From Tenrec ecaudatus (Eukaryota > Chordata > Mammalia > Afrosoricida > Tenrecidae), in assembly GCF_050624435.1 (NCBI RefSeq), contig NC_134535.1:124731731-124795730 (forward strand): a stretch of DNA of 64,000 bases, in the 5' to 3' direction. This document shows, one piece after another, positions 35,470 through 46,617 of this stretch (the stretch's first letter is position 1; each line of letters begins with the position of its first letter). The notes under the pieces are model-generated. The model ran no database searches. It was not told the origin of the DNA and saw only the letters and a list, made by a program, of their open reading frames with translations. The position numbers and the translations under genes were made by a program.

Positions 35470-35862
35470 ATAGACTAAAATAAACCTGAGAGGGAATCCA
35501 GGACCAGTGGTGAGAGTGGCGATACCAGGAGGGTAGAAATGGGGAAACTGATTACAAGGATCTACATATAACCACCTCCCTGGGTGATGGACAACAGGAA
35601 AGTGGGTGAAGGGAGACAATGGACAGTGTAAGATATGACAATATAATAATAATTTATAAATTATCAAGGGGGGCAAGGAGGGAGGGGGAAGTAGGGAGGG
35701 AGGGGAAACATGAGGAGCTGATACCAAGGGCTCAAGGAGAAAGCAAATATTTTAGAATGATGAGAGCAATAAATGTACAAACGTGCTTGACACAAGCGAT
35801 GGATGTATGGATTGTGATTAGAGTTGTACGACCCCCCCAGTAAAATGATTTTTAAAAAAGAA
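35470..35862 (+). repeat. Retroposon family 1, ~390 bp 3' end (plus)
   Basis: 'gggaatccaggaccagtggtg' through 'cccccagtaaaatgattttt' with an A-tail; inserted within the ERV remains. Confidence 0.9.
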
Positions 35863-35871
35863 GCCAGAGGT

Positions 35872-36378
35872 AGTTAGTTTATGTGTCAACCTGACCAACA
35901 AACACATGTGGAGTTAATTGAAAGGTGGAGGAATAAATGACTCGTTGAGGCTCACCTTTCTTGTTCTCCGAACTCTTGCTTTCTGATGGTCAGACTAGGG
36001 CACAGCTGCCTTAGTCAGTTCCCTGCTTCAGCTGGCAAATCTCACTTCCTGCAAAACAACCCTGAAGAGAAGCTACATGGACCTACCCTGATGCAGCCAT
36101 GGGTGCTGGAGCAGCCCTTTGGAGACCCCTGCCAGCACTGATTCCTCACGTGTTCACTGATTTGGCTTTCCTCCTGCAGTCGGCATCATTGAGTGTGTTT
36201 TGTGAGATGGAGGAGGACTTTGTGGACTGGTGTCTGACATATGGGTTAATGTTGGACTTGTGGGCTTGGGCAGCATTGGGTTGGGTTTTTTTCTTGATGT
36301 GCACTTAACCTTTATATAAAACTCTCTCTATACATGAGTTTCTGTGGATTTGTTTCTCTAAAATACCCAGACTAACAC
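35872..36378 (-). repeat. Interspersed repeat family 2 copy (minus, ~505 bp)
   Basis: 'ttagtttatgtgtcaacctg' through 'gtttctctaaaatacccagac'. It is the close reverse partner of 58768-59276 and is inserted in the ERV. Confidence 0.75.
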
Positions 36379-36389
36379 AAAAGCTAAGA

Positions 36390-36775
36390 TAGTTTTAGTT
36401 TAAGGGGCGTTTTATGGAAGAATGACCTTTTCATTCGGCGACTGTCAGGGCAGCCTTGAGACGTGAGTGGTGAGCTCAGGCAACAAGTCCATTCACCTTG
36501 ACCATGGTTTGACTTGTAAGCATGATGATAAAGGGCCTTTTTCAACATGGTGTAAGTCCAGCGGACATGAACCACTTTGCTAGGACATAGTCACCAGCTT
36601 GGAATGCGTGCACAGGTAGGCTGCTTGCTGGTTGCTGGGGTACTGCTTTCCTCAAGAATTTGTGGAGTCGGTGTTGGAAATCTAAGGTTTGCAGGCACTT
36701 AAGCAAAATATGATTAGGAATCTCTGCCGGCAGGAGTCCTTGGAATAATGAAAGGGTCAGTGTCAGACTAACTTG
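36390..36775 (-). pseudogene. Endogenous gammaretrovirus-like pol, integrase C-terminus remnant
   Basis: The minus strand reads through a segment with a proline-rich joint, GDYVLAKWF, a Trp/Lys-rich 'WKxPF' position and the VKVNGLVA stretch. This is the layout of the C-terminal (SH3-like) integrase domain of gammaretroviruses. At least two stops interrupt it, one near the expected Trp before KRPF. Its position just upstream of env on the same strand fits a provirus on the minus strand. Confidence 0.68.
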
Positions 36776-38435
36776 ACACTTTTACACACCTTTTTAGCCA
36801 CATACAATTTTCAAAACAAGGACAATAGTTCTGACAAAATAAAACTAAAATACATATAGTTTGAAATGTACCAACCTTATTTAAACATATTTTATAAGTG
36901 AGCAAAACAAAAATATTTTATATTTTCATGTATGGAAGTTTGTAATCCAGTTACCTTATGCCTTTATCTCCCCAATTTTGGGCATCCAATGTTTATACTG
37001 CCCACTTATATTAACCTAGTGCTTTGAGAAGATAAGCATGTTCTTTGATGTGAAGAAACTTCATTATGATCGGAACATTGTGAGTTTGCCTCCATTACAA
37101 AGTCAAATCAGGACAGACCACCCATAAAGTCAGCAGCAGTGTACACCAATTCACAGGCTCAATAATTTTATCTCCATCTAGTGGGGTTCTGATCAACCTA
37201 ATGTGGGCCACTTCACACGGCCCTATCAGAGTGCCCATTGGTTACCTTGCCTCTTGACCATGGGCCCACTTACAAAATTTTAACAACTTTAGCTCCCTTC
37301 GGGTAGGCCATGGCTTCAGACCAGCCAACCTGCTCTCTTCTTCTTTAGTTCCTGTGAACCATGTTCTTGGGTGTTAGTGAGCAGACTGAACCTGTTTTCT
37401 TATAGATGCATTTCTTTCCATTTCCACGCAACAAGTGGGCCCAGGTGGTCACCTAGCAAGCATTTCAGGCTGCTTACAGGCTCCATTTAACGTTCAGTCC
37501 TAGAGGAGAGAGCTTTAAAATGTTTTCTGTTTCAAAAAAGTCAAAAGGGTTCCTTTTTATTCTACCAACAGCTATCTTTTCCAGTGTCTGAAAACGTCCA
37601 GAGCACTCAAAGCACTGGGCTACCCTTTTCAGAGTCTTCTTTACAGGTGTGGCCTATACCCATTTTAAAGATTCAAATTGATGGCTGAAAGCAAGTAGGC
37701 TTACAAACTTCTATTTTTCACTTTTCAATAATCATTTTCATCAATTACTACATTAATAACAATAGTCAGAAGAATACAGTGTGAACCTAGTAAAGTCAGA
37801 TATTAAACTCAATTTTTAAACAATCAAATTTAATTTTTATTTATTTTATTTTCACCCTTATTTACACTATTTCATTAACATGACATATAGCCTCAAGCCC
37901 TTGACTACATTAAGCCAAGCAGGGGCTTCTGTAAGCTATTTTAACTCAGCAACGTGGTCTCCATCAGAGAGAGGCTTAAGGGGACTTTTTTTTCCCCTTA
38001 GCTTAAAATTTACATTTATTACATTTAATTTTGCCATCTTAGACAGGATTAACCAAAGATAACTTCTAGGAATTAAAACTTTAGCTTTCCATGTTTTTTT
38101 CTAGAAAACAAGTGAGTAAACTGTGTGATCTTATCTGACTTCTGGCTGTATAGCTAAAAGCAATTTTTACAAGCCCCACTGTTCAGGGAAACAAAGGATG
38201 GAAACAAAATCAGAGGTCGAGGAGGGGCTAGCCCACTTTCATGTTATGCCATTAATTTCTTTGTATTAGCTCAATAAGAAGATTCTGTATAATTCCAAGT
38301 GGAATTGTTTACATAATTACAAGTAGATGCATTGTACCTTTAAAACATTTTTATGAGGACTCCAATGAGCAATACTGACAGAATTAATAACAATATTTTA
38401 AATGTGACTTTTGACAGAGTAATTAATGCTACTCT
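36776..38435. other. AT-rich, unassigned; expected place of upstream pol
   Basis: If the ERV were complete, reverse transcriptase should lie here on the minus strand. I find no RT or RNase H motif by eye. Stop density is high in all frames. Confidence 0.35.
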
Positions 38436-38672
38436 TTTGTACATTTTTTTATTAGGGGCTCATACAACTCTTATCACAATCCATACATACATCAATTGTG
38501 TAAAGCACATCTGTACATTCATTGCCCTCATCATTCTCAAAACATTTGCTCTCCACTTAAGCCCTTGGCATCAGGTCTTAATTTTTTCCCCTCCCTCCTC
38601 ACTCCCCCCTCCCTCATGAGCCCTTGATAATTTATAAATTATTATTTTGTCATATCTTGCCCTGTCCAATGT
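38436..38672 (-). repeat. Retroposon family 1, ~235 bp 3' end (minus)
   Basis: 'tttattaggggctcatacaac' through 'catatcttgccctgtccaatg', flanked by imperfect TTGTACAnTTTT repeats that may be its target duplication. Confidence 0.88.
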
Positions 38673-39963
38673 ACAATTTTATAAGCGAAAACTTTACAAA
38701 ATTTATTATTTCTTTGCCAAGCTGTGCAGTATTATTTTTATATTTAGCAAAAGTTACTCCTGCTAAGGAGGAAAAAAATCTATAATTAGTTTTATTCAAA
38801 GATAACCAAGACATTTACATTTGCATTTTATCTTTAAGACAACCTTTTGCAGATTTCACACACGGATGGATAAGAGGTATCACACATAGCCCCCAAAAGA
38901 GTTCAAACACAAGTAAAGTTCCAGGCATGTGCCTTCTTGTTGAGAAAGTGACTTTTCCGTCGCCCTATGTTCCTGAAGTCCACTGAGTGTCATTGGTAAA
39001 GACCACTGGTCCTGAAAAGTGCTATGTAACAATGTGTATGATAAATGTAAGCCCAATAAGAGGGATCTGCACTTAATTTAGATGAAATAACAAGCGCTAC
39101 CAGCTTGGCCAGAAACCAAGAAATTATTATCTCTGACTGGGACTGTCCTTGTAGGAATATCTGGAAACAAGCTGCTTAAGGTAGTCCCATCAAAGAGAAA
39201 TTTATACTCAAAAGAAAAAGTATCTTTTGAAATATATTCACAACTTGATTTAGCAAAAGTTTTAATATGTTATTATTTTTTCAGCGCTCTTCTTCTTTAT
39301 AATCTGTGCATTGGTTCCTTCCTAAGGATTGAGTGTTCTGGATAGGAGCCTGTTTTGGGTTTTGCAGGCTTCTTTTCAGGCCAACTACTAAAGTGTGGAC
39401 TAAAGCCCTTTTAGCTTGTTTCCCCCAGGCAATATTTTATTATTAGAAACCTTTTGAGCAATTTCTATTCATTCTGATTTTTTAATTGTTTTTTTTAACC
39501 CTAACTTTTGTATTTTCATTTTTATGACTGGGGCAAACTGAGTTACAAAAGCCAAGTTGACTGCTTTGAAGTTCACAGGGACCTGGAGGATAGGTCTTGC
39601 TGTGGGCATTTAGCAGTTTGACTCTAAAAAGGCAGCAGGGAGCTCGTGTTGTGGTCCATGGGCAGCACCCCAGTCCCTGTTAGTAAATACTATTGAAGGC
39701 ATGGAGCCATCTTGAAGTGTTTGGGTCCCTATTTTTTTTTAATTTCCTCTCATGTTCTCTTCTCTATGGCTGTGACCTTTTGATGGGAATCACTTGGCAA
39801 TCATCCCAAATGGGGCGATGAGCTTAGAGGGGGAAAAGAGCAAGGACGGTGGAACCAGAGTTGAGTTCTGCAGAGCCGGGAGCCAGTGTCTGCTGATGCT
39901 TTCTGCTCTTTACAGGCATGCATGCAGTCAGCATCTGTGACCGCTCTCAGCTCTCCACAGATT
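38673..39963. other. AT-rich, unassigned
   Basis: No coding exon or named repeat was recognised. Short poly-T runs mark probable old insertions. Confidence 0.35.
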
Positions 39964-39978
39964 GGGGGGGGGGGGGGG
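39964..39978. repeat. poly-G run (15 G)
   Basis: An uninterrupted G15, at the start of a GC-richer stretch (to about 40120). Confidence 0.95.
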
Positions 39979-40715
39979 TCGTGGAGGGGAACCCAAGTAG
40001 ACGGGCAGGGCTGGGCGCCAGCGCAGACGTTTTACAAAGAGATTCTGGAGTACAGGTGGAACCAGGGGTGTCACACCCTGAGCTCCAAGCACGAGAGCAC
40101 TGTGCCACAGCAGAAAGCGCTGTATAGAAATCAGCGACACTGAGCAGCCAAGAGGGTGACCCAAAAGATACCGGGGAATTAACCAAAGATGAATGAGACC
40201 GCATTTCACAGGGAAGGGGGAGAAAAATACTTGACAGGTTCGGTATTTCAGCTGATTTTTAACCCTCTCAGTCTGATGCAAACAAATTCGAGGGAGTTCA
40301 ACTTAATGTGAAACCAACACACACCTACAGATTTTTTCTGAATTAAAAACCATGAATTCCCTTCGAAAGAAGAGAAATAAAAACAGACATTTACCAGGGA
40401 AACAAATAAAGAAAAACTCCTTTTATGGGCTGAACTTACAAAGGTGTTTTGGAAGGAAAGATGAATTACCCATTCAAAACACATTCCGGTTCCCAAACCT
40501 CTGGGTGAAACTACTCAAAGACCTCCAACCAAGACACAGAGCTCGACGGGTTATCGATCTTAAGCAAGGCTGAAAAGCAGATCAAACAAAAATTTAGAAG
40601 GCAAGAGATCTTTGGGGGCAACATGAAAAGGACAGTCAAAAAAACTAAACCAGGAAAATTGAAAACCAAACCAGGCTTTTTGTGTCTCAGCTGTTTAAAA
40701 TTGTTATTCATTTTT

Positions 40716-41000
40716 TTTCTTTTTTTTTTTTTTAATTTTAACAATTTATTGGGGCTCATACAATTCTTTTCACAGTTCATATATATACATACATCAATTG
40801 TATAAAGCACATCTGTACAGTCTTTGCCCTAATCATTTTTTTCTCTTTTCTTCTTTTACATTTTATTAGGGACTCATACAACTCTTACCACAATCCATAC
40901 ATATACATACATCAATTGTATAAAGCACAGCCATACATTCCTTGCCCCAATCATTCTCAAGGCATTTGCTCTCCACTTAAGCCCCTTGCATCAGGTCCTC
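40716..41000 (-). repeat. Retroposon family 1, dimeric 3' end in one insertion (minus)
   Basis: TTGTTATTCATTTTT at 40701-40715 and 41001-41015 bounds a single insert. It holds two 3' ends head to tail: 'aacaatttattggggctcat' (about 40740) and 'ttttacattttattagggac' (about 40855). So one integration carries two consecutive family 1 termini. Confidence 0.88.
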
Positions 41001-41445
41001 TTGTTATTCATTTTTGCAATAAAAAGAAAAACACAAAGAAATCCACTTCCCAAGGCTTAAACTACTGCCAAGTGCCCTGGCAGGCTAGATTAATAATCTA
41101 TTATTAATAATCTATTCACTCAGCCAGTCCAAATCCAAGGTTTGTGGATTAAAAAAAAAATACCACACAGAGGTTTTGAATTTAGAAAACAAAAATGTTT
41201 TGTACTGATTGAAGTTCATTTGCTTTTAGCCAACAATGTAAACCTGCCAGTAGAAAGCACAAAAATAAGAACCAAAAGAGGTTTGTGGGACTGGGGTGGG
41301 GAGGGGGGTGGGGGCGAGGGTGGGAAGTGTGTCCAGATGTCCTGTCAGTCAAGTCTGTGGCTGCAAGGCGAGTAGCCAGCAACCCAGTCACAAAGACGGA
41401 GAGGAAGAAAAATAAAACGACAGAAGAGTTGGGGGAAGTCATAGG

Positions 41446-41446
<1 letters not shown>

Positions 41447-41485
<39 letters not shown>
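41447..41485. repeat. (AC)n microsatellite
   Basis: A perfect AC run of about 19 units. Confidence 0.97.
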
Positions 41486-41487
<2 letters not shown>

Positions 41488-41589
41488 TAATCAGACTGGC
41501 CAAGTTACCCAGCCATGGCTGACCAAACCAGGTTACCAAACTTGATAAGTGGCGGTCTGAAAAGACAAACCAATCCAGAAACAAACCCT

Positions 41590-41689
41590 CTGTGCGCCAG
41601 TGTTTATCACAGCACAGTTCACAATTGCAAGGAGTTGGAAACAACCCAAATTTCCATCAACTAATGAGTGGATTAAAAAGCTGTGGCCC
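41590..41689 (+). mobile_element. L1 LINE fragment
   Basis: 'gttcacaattgcaaggagttgg' and 'tttccatcaactaatgagtgg' match the L1 3' region that precedes the ORF2 stop. It is cut by the family 1 copy that follows. Confidence 0.7.
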
Positions 41690-43908
41690 CCCTCCCTCCC
41701 CGCACCCACCGAAGAATTTATTTCAAAAGACGGCATGGAAACTGCTGCTCCGGGAGAGGGACATATCTGATCAGAGCACATGGGAGCAGATGAAGGGGGA
41801 GGAGGAGAGAGCGGAGCACAGCCTGGCTCACCAGGCCATGAGGACGATGATCCTAATTAGAGCAGCCAGTCCACAGAGAGGACTATATGGCCAGCCCCAC
41901 TCTGAGACATTATGCCCCTCAGTGACCCACAGCTCTACAGGGGACCTCACCGGAGACACAGTGTGGGAATTGCACCCAATCTAATCCTGCCACACCAAGG
42001 CAAAACGCTAAGGGAGTACAACAGAACAGCAAGGGAATGGAGCAGTGAGGTTCCCCAGGGAATGCTGAAGGTGGACTTTGGGGCCAAGGTGTAATGCCCC
42101 AACAGACTGGACTGGAAAACACTCCTAAAGGCCAACAAATGATCCTTAAACTAACTACAAGCTTTTCTTTCTTGTTGTGTTTTGTTGGGTTTTTTTTTTT
42201 TTGTCATTAGTTTGTAGTTTTTGTTGTTTTGTTTATATTGTTGCTTGGTTTTGCTCTGTCTTGTTTTTGTGCATGTTATTATCTCCACAGGTCTGTTTAA
42301 ATAAGACAGGCTGGATGAACTATCTGGAGGAGAAAACAACAGGACCGACAATTCCGGGAGGACATGGGAGAGGGGGAGGTGGGGAGAAAGGCAGTGTTGT
42401 TAACAAACCCAGGGACAAGAGAACAACAAGTGATCCAAATCAGTGGTGAGGAGTGTGTGGGAGGCCTGGTAGGGCATGATCAAGGGTCATGTAACCAAGA
42501 GGAATTGCTGAAACCCTGGTGGGGACTGAGCATGATAGTGGGACAGGAGGAAAGTCAAGAGAAATAGAGGAAAGAGCTGGGAGGCAAAGGGCATTTATAG
42601 AGGTCTAGATAAAGACATGTACATATGCAAATATATTTATATATTAGGATGGGGAAATAGATCTATGTGCATATATTTATAGGTTTAGTATTAAGGTAAC
42701 AGAAGGACAATGGGCCTCCACTCAAGTACTCCCTCAATGAAAGAATACTTTGTTCTATTAAACTGGCATTCCATGATGCTCACCTTGTCAACATGATAGC
42801 TGAAGACAAAGTGGGTGCATAAGCAAATGGGGTGAAGAAAGCTGATGGTGCCCGGCTATCAAAATACCAAGCATCTGGGGTCTTAAAGGCTTGAAGGTAA
42901 ACAAGCAGCTATCTAGCTCAGAAACAACTAAGCCCAAATGGAAGAAGCACACCAGCATGCATGATCACAAGGTGCCAAAAGGATCAGTTATCAGGCATCA
43001 AAGAGCATTACATCATTATGTGCTCACCTCTCTGATAAGATCGCTGAAGACAAATGGGTGCATAAGCAAATGTGGTGAAGAAAGCTGATGGTGCCCAGCT
43101 ATCAAAAGATATAGCGTCTGGGGTCTTAAAAACTTCAAGGTAAACAAGTGGCCCTCTAGCTCAGAAGCAACAAAGCCCACATGGAAGAAGTACACCAGCC
43201 TGTGTGACCACGAGGTGTTGAAGGGATCAGGTATCAGACATAATCAGAACAAAAAATAATATCATTGTGAATGAGGGAGAGTGCAGAGTGGAGACCCAAA
43301 GCCCATCTGTAGGCAACTGAACATCCTCTTACAGAAGGGTCATGGGGAGGAGACTAGGGTGCAGGCAGCAATGATGAAACATACAACTTTCTTCTAGTTC
43401 CTAAAGGCTTCCTTCCCCCCACCCCACCCCCACATTATCATGATCCCAATTCTACCTTAAAAATCTGGCGAGACCAGTGGATGTACACTGGTACAGATAG
43501 GAACTGGAAACGGGATCCAGGGCGGCTGATCCCTTCAGAACCAGTAGTGAGAATAGAAATTCTGGGAGTGTGGAGGGAGGGGAGGGTGGAAAAGGGGGAA
43601 CCAATCACAAGGATCTACATATAATCTCCTCTCTGGGGGATGGACAACAGAAGAGTGGGGGAAGGGAGATGTCAGACAGTGCAAGATATGACAAAATAAT
43701 AATTTATAAATTATTAAGGGCTCATGAGGGAGGGGGAGTGAAGAGGGAAGGGAAAAATGAGGAGCTGATGCAAGGGGCTTAAGTAGAGAGCAAATGTTTT
43801 GAGAATGATGAGGACAATGAATATACAAATGTGCTTTACACAATTGATGTATGTATGGATTGTGATACGAGTTGTATGAGCCCCTAATAAAATGATTTAA
43901 ATAAAAAG
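41690..43908 (+). repeat. Retroposon family 1, 2.2 kb copy with tandem internal unit (plus)
   Basis: It starts in 'gaatttatttcaaaagacgg', slightly short of the 5' end seen at 6240, and ends 'gcccctaataaaatgattta'. It carries two internal units (about 42770-43008 and 43020-43250). The units share 'gctgatggtgcccagctatc', 'tctggggtcttaaa' and 'gaagcaacaaagcccacatg' but differ enough not to be a recent duplication. It is the clearest sense-strand reference copy in the window, with no conserved ORF. Confidence 0.92.
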
Positions 43909-43919
43909 ACAAGCCAATG

Positions 43920-44003
43920 ACTTAACAAGCCACTAAATTTATTGCCCATTCAACAAGCCACCAAACTTGCTGCCAATTCAACAAGCCACCAAACTTGTTA
44001 AGT
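43920..44003. repeat. Minisatellite, three ~28 bp units
   Basis: 'caacaagccaccaaacttg' with spacer 'ctgccaatt' repeats three times with small changes. Confidence 0.85.
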
Positions 44004-44099
44004 GACATGATGTTAGGGGTTCGGTTTTATGTTATGCCCCAAATCCACACAAGATATTTTGAGTGAATTATAGAAGCCTTGAAAGTGTTCAAACAGCTA

Positions 44100-44240
44100 A
44101 AAAATGTTGTCAGACAATGGCTGTAATTTCAGCAGAAGTGGAAAGGGGTTTTTCAAAGATGAACATAAAGCATTCAGAGATAAGAAATCACCTATTTCAA
44201 ATGCAGTGATACTTCGTTGTTAAACTCATTGAATTCTAAA
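44100..44240 (+). pseudogene. hAT transposase C-terminal (dimerisation) fragment
   Basis: In one frame: ISAEVERGFSKMNIKHSEIRN, the conserved hAT C-terminal dimerisation signature (A-E-x-E-R-x-F-S-x-M-N...R). Only this piece is recognisable; the zinc finger and the rest of the catalytic region are not seen. Confidence 0.75.
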
Positions 44241-44449
44241 TTTGTGCGTGAACACCAAAAAGTTCAAGAACTGATCATAATATCCCCATATGAAATAATG
44301 GAAAGCCAAATAATTCTTTCTGAGACCTAATAATTACATTTATGATTTGTTTTCCAGGACTTTAAATCACCATGAAGGCTTTTAGTCATTTTGCATATTG
44401 CTCTTGCCATTGAGTTGTTTCTGATTTATCCTAATTAACAGTAACTTTT

Positions 44450-44890
44450 CAACCTCATACCCTGCTGGTGGAACTGTGAAACCATGCACCACTGTGGAAA
44501 GTGGTATGACACTTCCGTAAAAAAGTTGGGAATAAAACAAACATGTGACCCAGTAATCCCTATACTTGGTATAGATCCCAGAAAATAAGAGCCATAGTAC
44601 AAATATTCATACCCATGTTCATCTTAAAACTAATTGCAAGAGCAAAAAGATGGAAATGCCTAAATGCCCAGCAGTGGAAGAATGGATAAACTTCAGTGCC
44701 TACACACAATGGAATATTACACAATGTTAAGAAATAATAATGAATCTGAGGAATACTTCAGGACATGAACAAACCCAGAGGACACTATACAAGTGAAGTT
44801 AGTCAAATATCATATGACACCACTGTTATAAAATATCAAGCATAGGTTTTCACTGTAAAAGAAACATTTGATGGTGACTTAGGGTAGAAG
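44450..44890 (+). mobile_element. L1 LINE 3' end
   Basis: 'ataccctgctggtggaactg', 'catgtgacccagtaatccc', 'aatgcctaaatgcccagcag' and 'acacaatggaatattacac' are L1 ORF2 3' blocks. It is more diverged than the copy at 24600. Confidence 0.78.
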
Positions 44891-44904
44891 GGGAAGTCAT
44901 GATT

Positions 44905-45135
44905 TCAAGCAGGGATGGCAAACCTTTTCTCTGCAATAGGCCATTTGGATATTTATAAAATCATTCGAGGGTCATGCCAATTATCACCTTCAATATTAGT
45001 CTGCTATATTTGGTCAAACATTTAATGAACTCACCCAATGTGATGACTGGACTGGCTTCCCTTTCGTGAGGCTTGTGATATTAGCTGGGATTGATCATTT
45101 CGATCATTTGATCATTTTTGGCCAATCTTTCCCCA
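44905..45135 (+). repeat. Ancient MER-type repeat fragment
   Basis: 'gggatggcaaaccttttctctgcaataggcc' resembles the end of a widespread old mammalian DNA-transposon-type repeat. I cannot place the subfamily. Confidence 0.4.
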
Positions 45136-45554
45136 CCTCTGGTTTAGAGGGTAAACAGGAGATGGCTTGGGTAAAGAGGAAGTCGGCATACAATAAGAGA
45201 AAGGTTAGGGAGAATTATGGCAGCCAGGAAATACTGGAGAGTTTACAAGAGTTAAAGAGAGCTGTGCAGTAAATACTGTTATACACATAATCCTGCAACC
45301 GTGGGTAACTATAAGTAGATGCTTGGGTAGACTCCCAGACTGGACAGGTGTGGGAGGGAGAGTGAAAATATGTTCTTCATGATAATAGGTTCTTCAGAGG
45401 CTATCTTTACCTAGATATTTACCTTTGCTGCATATCTATCCATGAATGTGGTGGCACTTACAGGGAATGAAGTGAACAAAACTTCTTAACTACCGAGGAG
45501 AAGGAAGAGCCTGGAGAATGGCTGCTGTTGAAGCCATCGCACACACTCAGCACA

Positions 45555-45660
45555 CACGGTTGTCCTAACTGTAAAAGAATCGATTTGTGCTGTTTTAAGC
45601 CATTTTGTAAAAGTTTCTTGTTTGTGGTATTTTGTTACTATGGCAACAGGCAACTAAGAC
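45555..45660 (+). repeat. Ancient LTR (MaLR-like) 3' end
   Basis: 'ttttaagccattttgtaaaag', 'ttgtggtattttgttactatgg' and 'caactaagacag' resemble the end of a MaLR-type LTR. Confidence 0.4.
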
Positions 45661-46129
45661 AGCTACGGAGACTGCAGCCTTTTTGATCGGTATCAGCCAT
45701 GTTTCTGTAGAATTGATTTTGGTATACATTTATCACGGTATGTGTTGACCTTTTGACCTATTTCCAGGGTTCAAATAAGAATTTGGAATATTAAGTACAA
45801 TTTGAGTTCTACTTGGAGTCTAATTGATCCCTCCAGCTTTCTGGATCATTTTTTAAGGTTGATAAGGTACAGTCAGTTGGAATGAGGATATCAAGATAGT
45901 AAGTTATAGCTTGTTTGTGTTTTTTCATGAATTCACTGTGTTTTATGTACTCGTATGTTATGGCTTTTTGTGGTTTGTCATGTATCTTAAGAATTATAGC
46001 CCACTTGCATGTAATACATGATTATTATTGCTAGAGGAAGTTCATATAATTATCACGTGGAAACTGGGATAATGTAAGAACCCACTAAAGAGCTGGCCAG
46101 CTCCCTAAAATAATAAAGTTTTTTCTCTT

Positions 46130-46475
46130 GCTCTTGGAGTGGTTTTTATTTAGGCTCAATTGCTCCAAGGCACAAACCCCCCCAATATTTTGAGTAGCAA
46201 TATCAGTAACTAACCCGTGACTCGTCAAAGAGAGATGAGGAGAGGAGTCTCACACTGCCTCCATGAGTCTGAAAAAGAGCCCTACAATCTTGAGGGACAA
46301 AATGAATGCGTGTTATTAACCGATTCTATCATAAGTGCCATAGGTAACGGTCCACTGACAAATTCTATGAGCATCCCTTGCACAAAATGTATGCGAAAAC
46401 CAACAGAGAAAATGAGCTGTTTCTTTCACAGCAGATGAAGACAATTCCACCACGTGGCCAAGGGCGATGTTCCAC
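46130..46475 (-). other. 3' UTR of the intact lectin gene
   Basis: It follows the TGA at 46478-46476 on the minus strand. An AATAAA lies about 325 bp downstream, giving a plausible short 3' UTR. Confidence 0.6.
46145..46150 (-). terminator. Polyadenylation signal AATAAA
   Basis: The minus strand reads gcctAAATAAAAACC. This is the first canonical signal after the stop codon on this strand; cleavage would be expected around 46120-46135. Confidence 0.6.
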
Positions 46476-46617
46476 TCATAAGTTCATCCTCGGTTTCTCA
46501 CAAATTGACATTTGAAGCACATCACAGTAGACGTCATTCCAGCCCCAGTTTCCATGGCGAGAATTCAGCGTGACACAGTGCTCTTTATGATTGTTGGGTT
46601 CACCAGGATGCCAGAAT
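46476..46617 (-). CDS. Lectin exon 6: CTLD C-terminal part and stop
   Basis: The acceptor is ccctttcag|A. It completes T166 and encodes FWHPGEPNNHKEHC, then NWGWNDVYC and SICEKPRMNL-stop. It supplies the EPN and WND Ca/sugar-binding motifs and the last three CTLD cysteines. Length is 142 bp, as expected for the family. Confidence 0.93.

Larger units (their letters stand above)
39980..41590 (+). other. Possible old L1 5' region, split by a retroposon
   Basis: A GC-rich leader changing to A-rich sequence with lysine-rich frames (about 40623 onward) recalls an L1 5' UTR/ORF1 start, and L1 3' sequence follows at 41590. It continues across the insertion at 40716-41000. This is tentative. Confidence 0.3.

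Noticed and set aside
32440-35862. One family 1 copy split by the ERV (33992 joined to 35470)
   Set aside because: The two pieces overlap by about 130 bp in element coordinates, so they are separate insertions.
36776-39963. Upstream pol/gag of the ERV
   Set aside because: I could not find RT, RNase H or gag motifs by eye, so I did not extend the ERV beyond the integrase remnant.
41285-41545. Frame containing poly-Thr/His runs
   Set aside because: It is produced by the (AC)n microsatellite at 41447-41485.
43920-44003. CRISPR-like direct repeats
   Set aside because: Three adjacent units without distinct spacers in a mammalian genome: a minisatellite.
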